Source of the DNA: Nostoc sp. FACHB-110
GTDB lineage: Bacteria; Cyanobacteriota; Cyanobacteriia; Cyanobacteriales; Nostocaceae
Assembly (NCBI RefSeq): GCF_014697425.1
Contig: NZ_JACJRU010000001.1
Location: forward strand, 310,001 to 374,000
Length of the DNA stretch: 64,000 nucleotides
Reading direction: 5' to 3'
This document shows positions 26,646 through 35,484 of the stretch, in pieces; the stretch's first letter is position 1, and each line of letters begins with the position of its first letter. Under the pieces are notes generated by a model, which was given only the letters and a program-made list of their open reading frames with translations, was not told where the DNA came from and did no database searches. Both the position numbers and the translations under genes were made by a program.

Positions 26646-28760
26646 ATGGTTGACAATTACGAATACCAAGTTGGAGCCAGTCTCCCCCCGGATGCTCCTA
26701 GTTATGTGGTGAGGAAAGCTGACTCGGATTTTTATCATGCTTTGAAAGCTGGTAAATATTGTTACGTCTTTAACTCGCGCCAAATGGGTAAATCGAGCTT
26801 GAAAGTTCGGGTGATGCAAAGACTTGTCAACGAAGGGGTGGCTTGTTCTAGTATTGATGTTTCTGGACAAGGTAGCAAAGATAACGTCACTCAAGAACAA
26901 TGGTATACGGGTATTGTTTCCAAAATTGTTAAAGATTTGCAAATTGCCAAACCAATCGAATTTCGTCGGACTTGGTGGCGCGATCGCCATGATATTTCCC
27001 CTGTGCAGAGGCTAGATGAATTTATTGAAGATGTACTTCTGTCATCTATCTCAGGGCAGATTATTATCTTTGTTGATGAAATTGATAGTACCCTGAGTTT
27101 AAAGTTTGCGAGCGAAGATTTTTTTGCTCTGATTAGAAGTTGTTATAACAAACGCGCTGAAAATCCAGCTTATAAGCGGTTGACTTTTGCTTTATTAGGA
27201 GTAGCAACCCCTGGTGATTTAATCCAAGATAAAACCAGAACCCCGTTTAATATTGGCGAAGCAATTGAGTTAGATGGATTTAAAATTCACGAAATAGAAC
27301 CTTTAGCAAAGGGATTAGCAGGGAAAGTAGCAAATCCCCAAGCGGTGATGCAAGAGGTTTTAGCTTGGACAGGGGGACAGCCATTTTTAACTCAGAGAGT
27401 TTGTGAATTGTTGGGGAAAGCTTTAAGTATCGAGAGGCGAGATTTTAAGTCTGTTGATGAAAATCAGATTATTGAATTAGTAAAAGAAGTTATTAACAAT
27501 CAAATTATTGATAATTGGGAAGCAAACGATAAACAAGAGCATTTAAAAACGATTCGAGATAGGTTACTAATTAACGAAGAAGTTTCTGTGGCTTTGCTGG
27601 GGTTATATCAGCAGATTTTACAACAAAAAGAAATGACTGCTGATAGTGGCTTTGAGCAGATGCGCTTGCGTTTGACGGGTTTGGTGGTACAGCAGCAGGG
27701 TAAATTAAGGGTTTATAACCAGATTTATGGGAGTGTTTTTGATATTAATTGGGTGGAGAATGAGTTAGGTAAATTGCGTTTTTATGCTGATAAATTACGG
27801 GTTTGGGTAGAGAGTAATTATCAAGATAATAGTTGTTTATTGTGGGGAGAAGATTTAGAAAAAGCTCGCGTTTGGGCGAATATAAGAAAGTTAAGCGATG
27901 TTGATTATCGGTTTTTGTCTACGAGTTTAGAAGCTGAGTTAAATCAGAAGGTTGTGAAGGCGGAAACTAGATTAAATCAAGCTTTTCAAGAAGAAGAAAA
28001 AGCAAGGCAGCGATTAACAGAGGTGGAGAAAAAGACAAATCAAAGAATCCGCATTGGCTTGATTGTGCTGGTTATTTCCATAATTGGGGCTGTTGGAACA
28101 TTAATGAAGTTTAATGATGAACGGGTGACAGCAAACCAAAATCTTAAAATAGCAAAAGATAATTTGAACAACCTTAATAGACAATTAAATCAACAAAAAC
28201 AGTCGGTCAACAGCGTCGCCTTGAGTCCTGATCGCAAAACCTTAGCTTCCGCAAGTTTAGACAATAAAATCAAATTGTGGAATGTCACCACAGGCAAAGC
28301 AATTACCACCCTCACCGGGCATCAAAGTGGGGTCAGCAGCGTCGCCTTTAGTCCTGATGGCAAAACCTTAGCTTCCGCAAGTTGGGACAAGACCATCACA
28401 TTGTGGAATGTCACCACAGGCAAAGAAATTACCACCCTCACCGGGTATCAAAGTGGGGTCAGCAGCGTCGCCTTTAGTCCTGATGGCAAAACCTTAGCTT
28501 CTGCAAGTTGGGACAAGACCATCACATTGTGGAATGTCATCACAGGCAAAGAAATTACCACCATCACTGGGCATGGAGATGGAGTCAGCAGTGTCGCCTT
28601 TAGTCTTGATGGCAGAACCGCTACTGTCAAAATTACGGATAGCACCATCAAATTCTGGAGTTTAGATTTAGATGATTTACTAGCGCAGGGTTGCAACTAT
28701 CTCCAAGATTACCTCGCTACCCGCGATGAGTTGCGTCGGAAGATTTGCCCGAATAAATAG
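26646..28760 (+). CDS. AAA-like ATPase with membrane helix and C-terminal WD40 repeats
   Basis: 704 aa. Residues 1-330 are an AAA-like (AAA_35) domain: entry motif GASLPPDAPSYVVRKADSDF, P-loop VFNSRQMGKSSLKVRVM, Walker B-like IIIFVDEIDSTLSL, and WTGGQPFLTQRVC. A coiled coil (about 430-460) leads to one membrane helix (IGLIVLVISIIGAVGTLM, about 470-490), another coiled coil, then four WD40 units of exactly 126 bp starting near 28206, 28332, 28458 and 28584. Units two and three are almost identical and the last is decayed. The order matches STAND-like signalling ATPases with a sensor beta-propeller. Four repeats alone are too few for a full propeller, so it may oligomerise or have lost repeats. 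Confidence 0.87.
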   Translation: MVDNYEYQVGASLPPDAPSYVVRKADSDFYHALKAGKYCYVFNSRQMGKSSLKVRVMQRLVNEGVACSSIDVSGQGSKDNVTQEQWYTGIVSKIVKDLQIAKPIEFRRTWWRDRHDISPVQRLDEFIEDVLLSSISGQIIIFVDEIDSTLSLKFASEDFFALIRSCYNKRAENPAYKRLTFALLGVATPGDLIQDKTRTPFNIGEAIELDGFKIHEIEPLAKGLAGKVANPQAVMQEVLAWTGGQPFLTQRVCELLGKALSIERRDFKSVDENQIIELVKEVINNQIIDNWEANDKQEHLKTIRDRLLINEEVSVALLGLYQQILQQKEMTADSGFEQMRLRLTGLVVQQQGKLRVYNQIYGSVFDINWVENELGKLRFYADKLRVWVESNYQDNSCLLWGEDLEKARVWANIRKLSDVDYRFLSTSLEAELNQKVVKAETRLNQAFQEEEKARQRLTEVEKKTNQRIRIGLIVLVISIIGAVGTLMKFNDERVTANQNLKIAKDNLNNLNRQLNQQKQSVNSVALSPDRKTLASASLDNKIKLWNVTTGKAITTLTGHQSGVSSVAFSPDGKTLASASWDKTITLWNVTTGKEITTLTGYQSGVSSVAFSPDGKTLASASWDKTITLWNVITGKEITTITGHGDGVSSVAFSLDGRTATVKITDSTIKFWSLDLDDLLAQGCNYLQDYLATRDELRRKICPNK

Positions 28761-28818
28761 CGAAATAGCATAAATTATTCGCTATGCTAATATCAATCCA
28801 CAGCTTAACGAAATTAAG

Positions 28819-29028
28819 ATGACAGAACTAAATCTTGACGAAGATAAAATTAAGCAAATATTTAAAATTGCACTAACCGAAGTTATACAAGAACAAAAAG
28901 AAGTATTTTCCGATTTATTAGCAGAAATCATTGAAGATATAGCACTAGAAAAAGCCATTAAAGAAGGCGAAAATACCGAGCTAGTGAGCCGAGAGGCAAT
29001 TTTCAAGATTTTGGGAAATAAAGGATGA
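28819..29028 (+). CDS. Putative antitoxin of a RelE/ParE-type pair
   Basis: 69 aa, acidic and helical (MTELNLDEDKIKQIFKIALT, LLAEIIEDIALEKAIKEGEN), ending NTELVSREAIFKILGNKG. No DNA-binding motif is obvious, but size, charge and position directly before a RelE-like gene, with a 4 bp ATGA overlap, fit an antitoxin. It is 58 bp downstream of the AAA-WD40 gene, with its own upstream region. Confidence 0.7.
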   Translation: MTELNLDEDKIKQIFKIALTEVIQEQKEVFSDLLAEIIEDIALEKAIKEGENTELVSREAIFKILGNKG

Positions 29029-29291
29029 ATGTTGAGTTTAGAAAGAGCTTTGAAAAAGATTTAAGCAAAATCCGAGATGAAACCTTGCTACAAAAAATAC
29101 AAACAGTAATTGAAGAAGTCGAAAATGCCGAAAGTCTTTTAGATGTGAATAATGTTAAAAAACTGAAAGCTGACGGCGATTATTATCGGATTAGAATAGG
29201 AGATTACAGAATTGGGTTAACAATCTCTGATGGCATAATTGTTTTTGTTAGAGCATTACAAAGAAAGGATATTTACAGATATTTTCCTTAA
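29025..29291 (+). CDS. RelE/ParE-superfamily toxin
   Basis: 88 aa, the usual toxin size. It starts with the family pattern NVEFRKSFEKDLSKI and has KKLKADGDYYRIRIGDYRIG and a C-terminal IIVFVRALQRKDIYR, typical of RelE/StbE-like mRNA interferases. The start overlaps the antitoxin stop (ATGA). Probable translation-dependent mRNA cleavage is inferred from the family; gyrase poisoning (ParE type) is an alternative. Confidence 0.85.
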   Translation: MNVEFRKSFEKDLSKIRDETLLQKIQTVIEEVENAESLLDVNNVKKLKADGDYYRIRIGDYRIGLTISDGIIVFVRALQRKDIYRYFP

Positions 29292-29602
29292 CTATAGTAA
29301 TGTCTGACGACAAGTCTTATGGCTATGTGTTTATAGGGGTTTTTTGTGTGCGTTAGCGTGGCTGAACGAGGTTATCACCTGTGTGATTTTGGGGAAGTGC
29401 GATCGCTTTTGTGATGTTGGAGAGGTGCGATCGCGTGTATTAGGATTTGTGGGGAGGTGCGATCGCATTTTGGTAGTTTTGAAGAATGATATCGCCTGTG
29501 TGATGTTGGGGAAGTGCGATGTCTGACGACAAGCCTTACGGCTACGCATTTGTGGAAATTATGGGGAGGTGCGATCGCGTTTTAGCCTTTGCATACTACA
29601 AA
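29292..29602. repeat. HIP1-rich imperfect repeats between toxin-antitoxin pairs
   Basis: About 310 bp without a gene. Short units recur: GGGGAAGTGCGATCGC / GAGAGGTGCGATCGC / GGGGAGGTGCGATCGC, each ending in HIP1. A module TTTTGGTAGTTTTGA follows HIP1 at 29459. A 29 bp unit beginning ATGTCTGACGACAAG lies at 29519-29547, with a decayed copy near 29299-29328. The small ORFs here are repeat-derived and not genes. Confidence 0.7.
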
Positions 29603-29992
29603 TTACCAACGCTCTAACATCAAACCATCAACATAATCGAAATCTGTATCATCTGTCACTAAAACCCAACCCTGTTCCAAACACTGTGCCGCAATCCAAA
29701 CATCATTCATGGGAATGGGTCGTCCCTTCCGTTTCAATATCAATCGAGTTTGAGCATAAACTGTGGCTGTTTCTCGACTTAATGGTACAACTACACAAGC
29801 CTCAATAAATTCCAGATAACGCGGTAAATTTTGTAATGGACGAGTTGAATTTTCCGCACCAAAAAGTAACTCACCAACCACAACAGTAGGTAAAACTATT
29901 TCTGGTAAAGCTAGTACCCGCGAAACAACCACTTCATCCCCATTCAAAAAACGCACAGCCACAGAAGTATCAAGGGCAATCTCACCACTCAT
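29603..29992 (-). CDS. vapC: VapC-type PIN-domain toxin
   Basis: 129 aa. PIN acidic residues are visible in ALDTSVAV (Asp8), VVVGELLFGA (Glu), PMNDVWIAA (Asp) and VTDDTDFDYV (Asp), the expected four-acid ribonuclease centre. It is cytoplasmic; VapC toxins usually cleave tRNA or rRNA. Its ATG overlaps the upstream antitoxin gene by 11 bp, as in vapBC operons. Its start and length are normal for the family. Confidence 0.88.
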   Translation of the reverse strand: MSGEIALDTSVAVRFLNGDEVVVSRVLALPEIVLPTVVVGELLFGAENSTRPLQNLPRYLEFIEACVVVPLSRETATVYAQTRLILKRKGRPIPMNDVWIAAQCLEQGWVLVTDDTDFDYVDGLMLERW

Positions 29993-30194
29993 TTACATCC
30001 ACCTGCCGACATTCTGCGATTATCACCCGTTTTAATTCTTCGGCTTCGACATCACTTAAAATACCTGCAAATTTTGCTAGGGGATGAGTTTTGCGTGTGG
30101 CTTTTACCCGATTCAAAAAATCTAGTACCGATTGAACTATATCATCAGGGGCTTGTTCTAGTTCTTGAATTAATTCTTCACGATTTGTCATCAT
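29982..30194 (-). CDS. VapB-position antitoxin (DUF2281-like)
   Basis: 70 aa, acidic (REELIQELEQAPDDIVQSVL, DFLNRVKATRKTHPLAKFAG), then ILSDVEAEELKRVI. The C-terminus, ending VDVNEW, is probably the toxin-binding part. The pattern E-L-x-A-P-x3-V-x2-V-x-DFL is seen in cyanobacterial antitoxins next to PIN toxins. The ATG at 30194 or the adjacent one at 30191 could be used. It overlaps the toxin gene by 11 bp, implying translational coupling. Confidence 0.78.
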   Translation of the reverse strand: MMTNREELIQELEQAPDDIVQSVLDFLNRVKATRKTHPLAKFAGILSDVEAEELKRVIIAECRQVDVNEW

Positions 30195-30421
30195 TCAAAT
30201 ATTATCAGCTAGTTGATTCTAGTTTGAGTATATCTAAAGTCCCACCGCGATCGCTTTTATTAGGGTTGATGGGAGTGCGTTACCTTTCCTAGTCTACTGA
30301 AGTACAAATTTATCTGCGTCCATCTGCGTTTATCTGCGGTTAATTATTCTTCTCTGTATTTCACTAGAGTAAGAAACGCCATAATATAATTTTGATAATT
30401 TTAAACTAAAAAGCCCGTTCA

Positions 30422-30931
30422 ATGCCCAGAAAAAAGCGACCAAGAGAACATATAATAGCAGATTTAAGTGTCAATTATGTCGAAAGATATGTCTTGCTAT
30501 GCGGGTATTCTGTAGAGCGTATTGAGTATGATTATGGCTACGATCTAGTGATTTTTACTTATAATGCTGGAGGTGAGATTGAAAATGGTCAGATATATGT
30601 ACAGTTAAAAGCTACAGATTCCCTCTCTATACTTGCAGACCAAAAAACCATTACTTTTACTATCACCCGCTCGGATTTAGAATTATGGTTGGTTGAACCA
30701 ATGCCATGTATTTTAATTGTATATGATGCAAAAAATAGCCAAGCTTATTGGTTATATATACAAGCATATTTTGAAAGCATTGAGGGATTCGATTTAGCGA
30801 ATGTTGGTGATAGTTTAACTGTGCGTTTATCTAAAGAAAACATATTAAATATACAGGCGATTAAAATATTTGCTAAATTTAAAAATAATGTTCTCAGCCA
30901 GTTACAAGGAGTGATTCGTCATCATGGTTAG
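30422..30931 (+). CDS. DUF4365-like protein
   Basis: 169 aa. The N-terminal part (HIIADLSVNYVERYVLLCGY) followed by YDYGYDLVIFTYN and GQIYVQLKATDSL has the order seen in DUF4365 and other PD-(D/E)XK-like restriction-endonuclease-fold proteins: an Asp in YDLVIF and a Q-x-K in VQLKAT as candidate catalytic residues. The function is unknown. The next gene, HicA-like, starts inside its last codons, so the two are co-translated; it occupies the antitoxin or accessory position. Confidence 0.7.
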   Translation: MPRKKRPREHIIADLSVNYVERYVLLCGYSVERIEYDYGYDLVIFTYNAGGEIENGQIYVQLKATDSLSILADQKTITFTITRSDLELWLVEPMPCILIVYDAKNSQAYWLYIQAYFESIEGFDLANVGDSLTVRLSKENILNIQAIKIFAKFKNNVLSQLQGVIRHHG

Positions 30932-31175
30932 AGAAATTAAATTCACAGAATTAGAAAAATTGCTTTTAGAGACGGGGTTTGTAACTATGCAGACCTTTGG
31001 CTCTCAAAAGATTTACCAGCATCCATCATCTGGTACACTAATAGTCCTGCCTGGTTACGAGCAACAAGCGGATGTCAGAACATTGCATTTAGTTACAGTG
31101 CGCCGCATACTATCGGAAAACGGCTTGATGGATAGCGATCGCTTCAACAGTTTTTTGAACAAAGTAGCAAGCTAA
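30924..31175 (+). CDS. HicA-like small RNA-binding protein
   Basis: 83 aa. The pattern ELEKLLLETGFV, YQHPSSGTLIVLPGYEQ and TVRRILSENGL matches HicA/YcfA-like dsRBD-fold proteins, but the catalytic His of typical HicA (GSHxxF) is not clearly present: the matching segment reads GSQKIYQHP. It may be a degenerate or non-toxic relative. It overlaps the DUF4365-like gene by 8 bp. Confidence 0.65.
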   Translation: MVREIKFTELEKLLLETGFVTMQTFGSQKIYQHPSSGTLIVLPGYEQQADVRTLHLVTVRRILSENGLMDSDRFNSFLNKVAS

Positions 31176-31184
31176 ATGCCACAT

Positions 31185-31292
31185 GCGATCGCTTTTTGGT
31201 AGTTTTGAGGAATGCGATCGCGTAGCTTAACGAAGTTATCCCACTTTGGTTTTGAAGAATGCGATGTCTGACGACAAGCCTTACGGCTACGC
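31185..31292. repeat. HIP1-flanked repeats
   Basis: HIP1 plus TTTTTGGTAGTTTTGAGGAA (31185-31220), then a 29 bp unit identical to the one at 29519 (31264-31292). This ties together the intergenic DNA of three neighbouring toxin-antitoxin pairs. Related DNA occurs at 32084-32118. Confidence 0.65.
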
Positions 31293-31329
31293 TTTTTGGT
31301 TTTTGGAGATGGCGACTTATAGTTATAGT

Positions 31330-31671
31330 CTAAATTACCGGACGTACAACCCGAATCAACTTACCTGCCAAAGATTCCTCAGATACCAAAGCTTCATTAA
31401 TACGAATTGCCATTCGATTTCTGTCAGTATCATTCGTACAAACAATAATACCAAAATGCTCAGAATTAGCACGATGCAAGCGGACAAAATCTTGACGATT
31501 GAGGGTTATGACTGCGCGATTATCTCTAATTGCAAAAGCTAATACTTCCTCATCAGGAATACCTAAATTATCGTTACCAGCTTCCTGTACAGTTAAAACA
31601 TCATGTCCCATTGTCCGCAGCAATTCGCTGACTATCCGAGGAAATTGTTCATCTGTATACAAACGTGCCAT
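31330..31671 (-). CDS. DUF5615 PIN-like toxin
   Basis: 113 aa. It begins LYTDEQFPRIVSELLRTMGH and has VLTVQEAGNDNLGIPDEEVL, FAIRDNRAVITLNRQDFVRL and HFGIIVCTNDTD, the standard DUF5615 pattern with acidic PIN-type residues (Asp7, Glu8, Asp in GIPDEE, Asp in NRQDF). A nuclease-type toxin is the likely role. It lies 3 bp after the DUF433 antitoxin gene on the same strand. Confidence 0.86.
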   Translation of the reverse strand: MARLYTDEQFPRIVSELLRTMGHDVLTVQEAGNDNLGIPDEEVLAFAIRDNRAVITLNRQDFVRLHRANSEHFGIIVCTNDTDRNRMAIRINEALVSEESLAGKLIRVVRPVI

Positions 31672-31674
31672 CGA

Positions 31675-32004
31675 TTAGGCTGCCTCATTATTAGCACGAA
31701 TTGCGGCAGTAATTTCTTCGGGATAAGCATCAGCATAAGCCCAAGCATTGACTAAATCTGCTGCGGTAATGTGAGGATAGTCCTGCAATAATTGAGCTTC
31801 ATTAATACCAAGTTGCTGTGCTTCCACTAAAAGCCAAATAGCAATTCGAGTTCCCGCAATACAAGCTTCACCACCACACACACCAGGAGTTTTAGTAATT
31901 CCCCTTCCACTGGTGCTAAGGTTTTTGGTCAGACTTTGGATAATATCTGCTTTGTCAGCAAGCGATAAGCCCAGAAGTTGCTCTTCGATTTCTTGACGAG
32001 TCAT
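31675..32004 (-). CDS. DUF433 antitoxin
   Basis: 109 aa from the ATG at 32004 (MTRQEIEEQLLGLSLADKAD); the frame stays open to 32079, but the extra N-terminus is not family-like. DUF433 signature: TPGVCGGEACIAGTRIAIWLLVE, then LLQDYPHITAADLVNAWAYA. DUF433 proteins have a winged-helix-like fold and pair with DUF5615 toxins, as here. Confidence 0.87.
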   Translation of the reverse strand: MTRQEIEEQLLGLSLADKADIIQSLTKNLSTSGRGITKTPGVCGGEACIAGTRIAIWLLVEAQQLGINEAQLLQDYPHITAADLVNAWAYADAYPEEITAAIRANNEAA

Positions 32005-32119
32005 AGCGATCGCGGATGATAAAAAGTATCTGCATTCTAGCAATTTGGGTATGAGCAATAAAGGAATCACACAACCCACCAGCGCGATCGCCTTTTGCTA
32101 GTTTTGAGAAGTGCGATTA

Positions 32120-32257
32120 CTATAGCGGTTCTTACTTGCTTGTAATACAGTCGGAACCCCACCCCGCATTTGCTAACGCAAACGCTCCCCTCCCCGCACG
32201 CGGGGAGGGGTTGGGGGTGGGGTTGAATGTACTTCATCCAACCGAGAACCGCTATAG
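32120..32257. mobile_element. MITE-like element with 13 bp terminal inverted repeats
   Basis: CTATAGCGGTTCT (32120-32132) and AGAACCGCTATAG (32245-32257) are perfect inverses bounding a 138 bp unit. Its centre holds a GC-rich inner hairpin (CTCCCCTCCCCGC / GCGGGGAGGGG). It has no ORF of its own; the frames through it are artefacts. A non-autonomous transposable repeat is the best reading. Confidence 0.72.
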
Positions 32258-32292
32258 ACTTCAGGAAGCGATCGCTCATATCCCCAAAAAAA

Positions 32293-32325
32293 TTTGTAGA
32301 GCAAGCAGATAGCCTACTCTACAAA
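32293..32325 (-). terminator. Terminator of the atpD-atpC operon
   Basis: TTTGTAGAG (32293-32301) and CTCTACAAA (32317-32325) form a 9 bp stem. On the minus strand it is followed by seven Ts. It lies 22 bp past the atpC stop, a typical Rho-independent terminator. Confidence 0.82.
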
Positions 32326-32346
32326 ATTGCAGATTATGAGCAATGT

Positions 32347-32760
32347 TTACACCAAACCGCCAGCAGCTTGAAAACGAGCGCGGGCGCGTTTGTATGCTTG
32401 GTTAGCTTGGATTTGAGCTTGTCGATCGCCTGCTGGAACTTGAGCTAGGCGGGTTTGGGCTTCGTTGTATGCTGTGCGGGCGCTTTCTACGTCAATAGCG
32501 TCGCCACGTTCTGCGCCATTGACTAAGATTGTCACTTCATCAGATTCTACTTCTGCGAAACCACCCAAAAGTGCGATCGCTTGCCAGTTAGTATTTTTGC
32601 CGGCACGAACACGCATTACCCCTGTATCCAAGGCGGTTAACAGTGGTGCGTGTCCACTGAGAATACCTAGCTGACCAGTTGTACTGGGTAAAATTACTTC
32701 TTCAGCTTCAGCATCCCAGATTGTTTTGTCTGGGGAAATTACACGAACGGTTAATGTCAT
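32347..32760 (-). CDS. atpC: F1Fo ATP synthase epsilon subunit
   Basis: 137 aa, the normal length. It begins [20 protein letters not shown], followed by [20 protein letters not shown], the conserved epsilon beta-sandwich pattern, and ends in the helical hairpin ([16 protein letters not shown]). It is part of the rotating central stalk and regulates ATPase activity at the thylakoid and cytoplasmic membrane. It follows the beta-subunit gene by 95 bp, the usual two-gene beta-epsilon operon of cyanobacteria (called atpB-atpE in the plastid naming). Confidence 0.96.
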   Translation of the reverse strand: MTLTVRVISPDKTIWDAEAEEVILPSTTGQLGILSGHAPLLTALDTGVMRVRAGKNTNWQAIALLGGFAEVESDEVTILVNGAERGDAIDVESARTAYNEAQTRLAQVPAGDRQAQIQANQAYKRARARFQAAGGLV

Positions 32761-32764
32761 AGAA

Positions 32765-32834
32765 AGTATGAAGTGTAAAGTATGAAGTATGAAGTACGGA
32801 GTATGAAGTATGAAGTTAACATTTCATACTTCAT
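32765..32834. repeat. Tandem ATGAAGT repeats and hairpin between atpD and atpC
   Basis: The heptamer GTATGAA/ATGAAGT recurs about six times. The last copies pair with the downstream inverse: ATGAAGTATGAA (32803-32814) with TTCATACTTCAT (32823-32834), a 12 bp stem with an 8 nt loop. As RNA it would lie in the intercistronic mRNA and could tune the beta:epsilon ratio. Confidence 0.65.
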
Positions 32835-32855
32835 CCTTCAGACTTCAGCCTTTAT

Positions 32856-34328
<1,473 letters not shown>

Positions 34329-34753
34329 TCAGATGAGGTCTTTGATGACAAAAGATTAAGCAATGTCATCTTTCACTCTAACACTCTGGGGTTACACATT
34401 TCTGTTATCAATTCCTTAAAAAGTATCTTGGTGGCCTGAGCGGTCATTCTCATGGGGATCAGCTTGGCTGGCAGGACTGCTAATTTCTCAGTATCTAGCT
34501 GATAGCCTGATTTTTCTCCAACCTCATTTTTCAGCCTTAAGTTTAGGTTTTACAAGGGCAAAAACCAGCTTTCATCAGGCTTGTCGGCATAAATCAAATC
34601 CACCCATTACCTGCCAATGGCGATCGCTTCAAGATTTGCGCTCTGTATTTGTATAACTCTTGATGAGTATTTCACTTATTTATTAATTTGCAGGTGGCTG
34701 CTTGAGTCCGGCGTTTACATTTAAAGCATGAAGCATCTGCTTTAAATAAAAAG

Positions 34754-34773
34754 CCCCTGGTTTACGCCAGGGG
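34754..34773 (-). terminator. Strong minus-strand terminator upstream of atpD
   Basis: CCCCTGG (34754-34760) and CCAGGGG (34767-34773) with a 6 nt loop. The minus strand then reads CTTTTTATTTA. It would isolate the atp operon from transcription coming from the right. Confidence 0.8.
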
Positions 34774-34985
34774 ATATCTATCTCTATCAGCATCAACCTA
34801 TTCCTACATAACGAGAATCGCATTAGTTCGACAGTATTGCATCAGTTGTTATGCAATTTTTACATAAATTCAATTCTTTTTATGCAAGATACAAATAAAT
34901 AAGAAAGCGATCGCACCAAAATTTCCCGACAAAACAAGTAGTCAAGGCTGGAATTAAGTATGCAAAATGATACTTGTAAAAAAAA

Positions 34986-35006
34986 GGCTTAGTAGTTAAC
35001 TAAGCC
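34986..35006 (-). terminator. Second minus-strand terminator
   Basis: GGCTTAGT (34986-34993) and ACTAAGCC (34999-35006) with a 5 nt loop, followed on the minus strand by a run of about eight Ts. It probably ends the 35485 kinase transcript, or an unrecognised RNA between them. Confidence 0.78.
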
Positions 35007-35169
35007 GAAAAATGTCCTAGTGCTTAAGCAGACATCTAAAATCAATGTAGACATCATTCACTCACACTTCATCTTCCTAGAGGTTGTATTCAGGGTACTT
35101 AGGCATCAAAAGGTTTGGTAGGGAATAGGGCTGGGAGAACAGGCAACAGTAATTTTTGTGTACTTCCCT

Positions 35170-35295
35170 TTAAGTAAGTCGGTGCAATAAAACCAAACTG
35201 TGTGAAGAAAAGTAAATAATGCTCAAACTCTTTCTCCCCCTGCTCCCTGCCCCCTGCCTTATCCCAACATTGATTATTTACGCCGACCTACTTAG
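35170..35295. repeat. MITE-like repeat with degenerate ends
   Basis: TTAAGTAAGTCGGTG near 35170 and CGCCGACCTACTTAG ending at 35295 are inverse with about three mismatches. The inner TAAATAAT and ATTATTTA segments also pair. The unit is about 126 bp with no ORF. Confidence 0.5.
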
Positions 35296-35370
35296 TTGCG
35301 TCTCAAAGCAGTGCGTTGCCTGTTGCCCGTGAACCTGACACCCCTACACATAAATCAATTTTTTATTTCC

Positions 35371-35479
35371 AGGACTTACGAAAAATCAAGGGTTTGGAGA
35401 AGGGGGCAAGGGTGTAGGGGTGTACGTATCCAAAACCCATTAACCCAGCCTCCACAGACAATCTTTGTGCGTAAGTCCT
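35371..35479. mobile_element. MITE-like element, 10 bp perfect terminal inverted repeats
   Basis: AGGACTTACG (35371-35380) and CGTAAGTCCT (35470-35479) bound a 109 bp unit ending 6 bp from the stop of the 35485 kinase gene. The ends resemble transposase-recognised termini common in Nostoc. Confidence 0.65.
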
Positions 35480-35484
35480 AATTT

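Noticed and set aside
30200..30421. Possible gene upstream of the DUF4365-like gene
   Set aside because: Only repeat fragments (ATCTGCGTT-type) and no ORF with protein-like composition.
31246..31542. Small gene between the HicA-like and DUF5615 genes
   Set aside because: Its start lies in HIP1/29 bp repeat DNA and the rest is the antisense of the DUF5615 gene.
32067..32279. ORF in the MITE-like region
   Set aside because: It runs through a terminal-inverted-repeat element and GC-rich hairpin; the composition is not protein-like.
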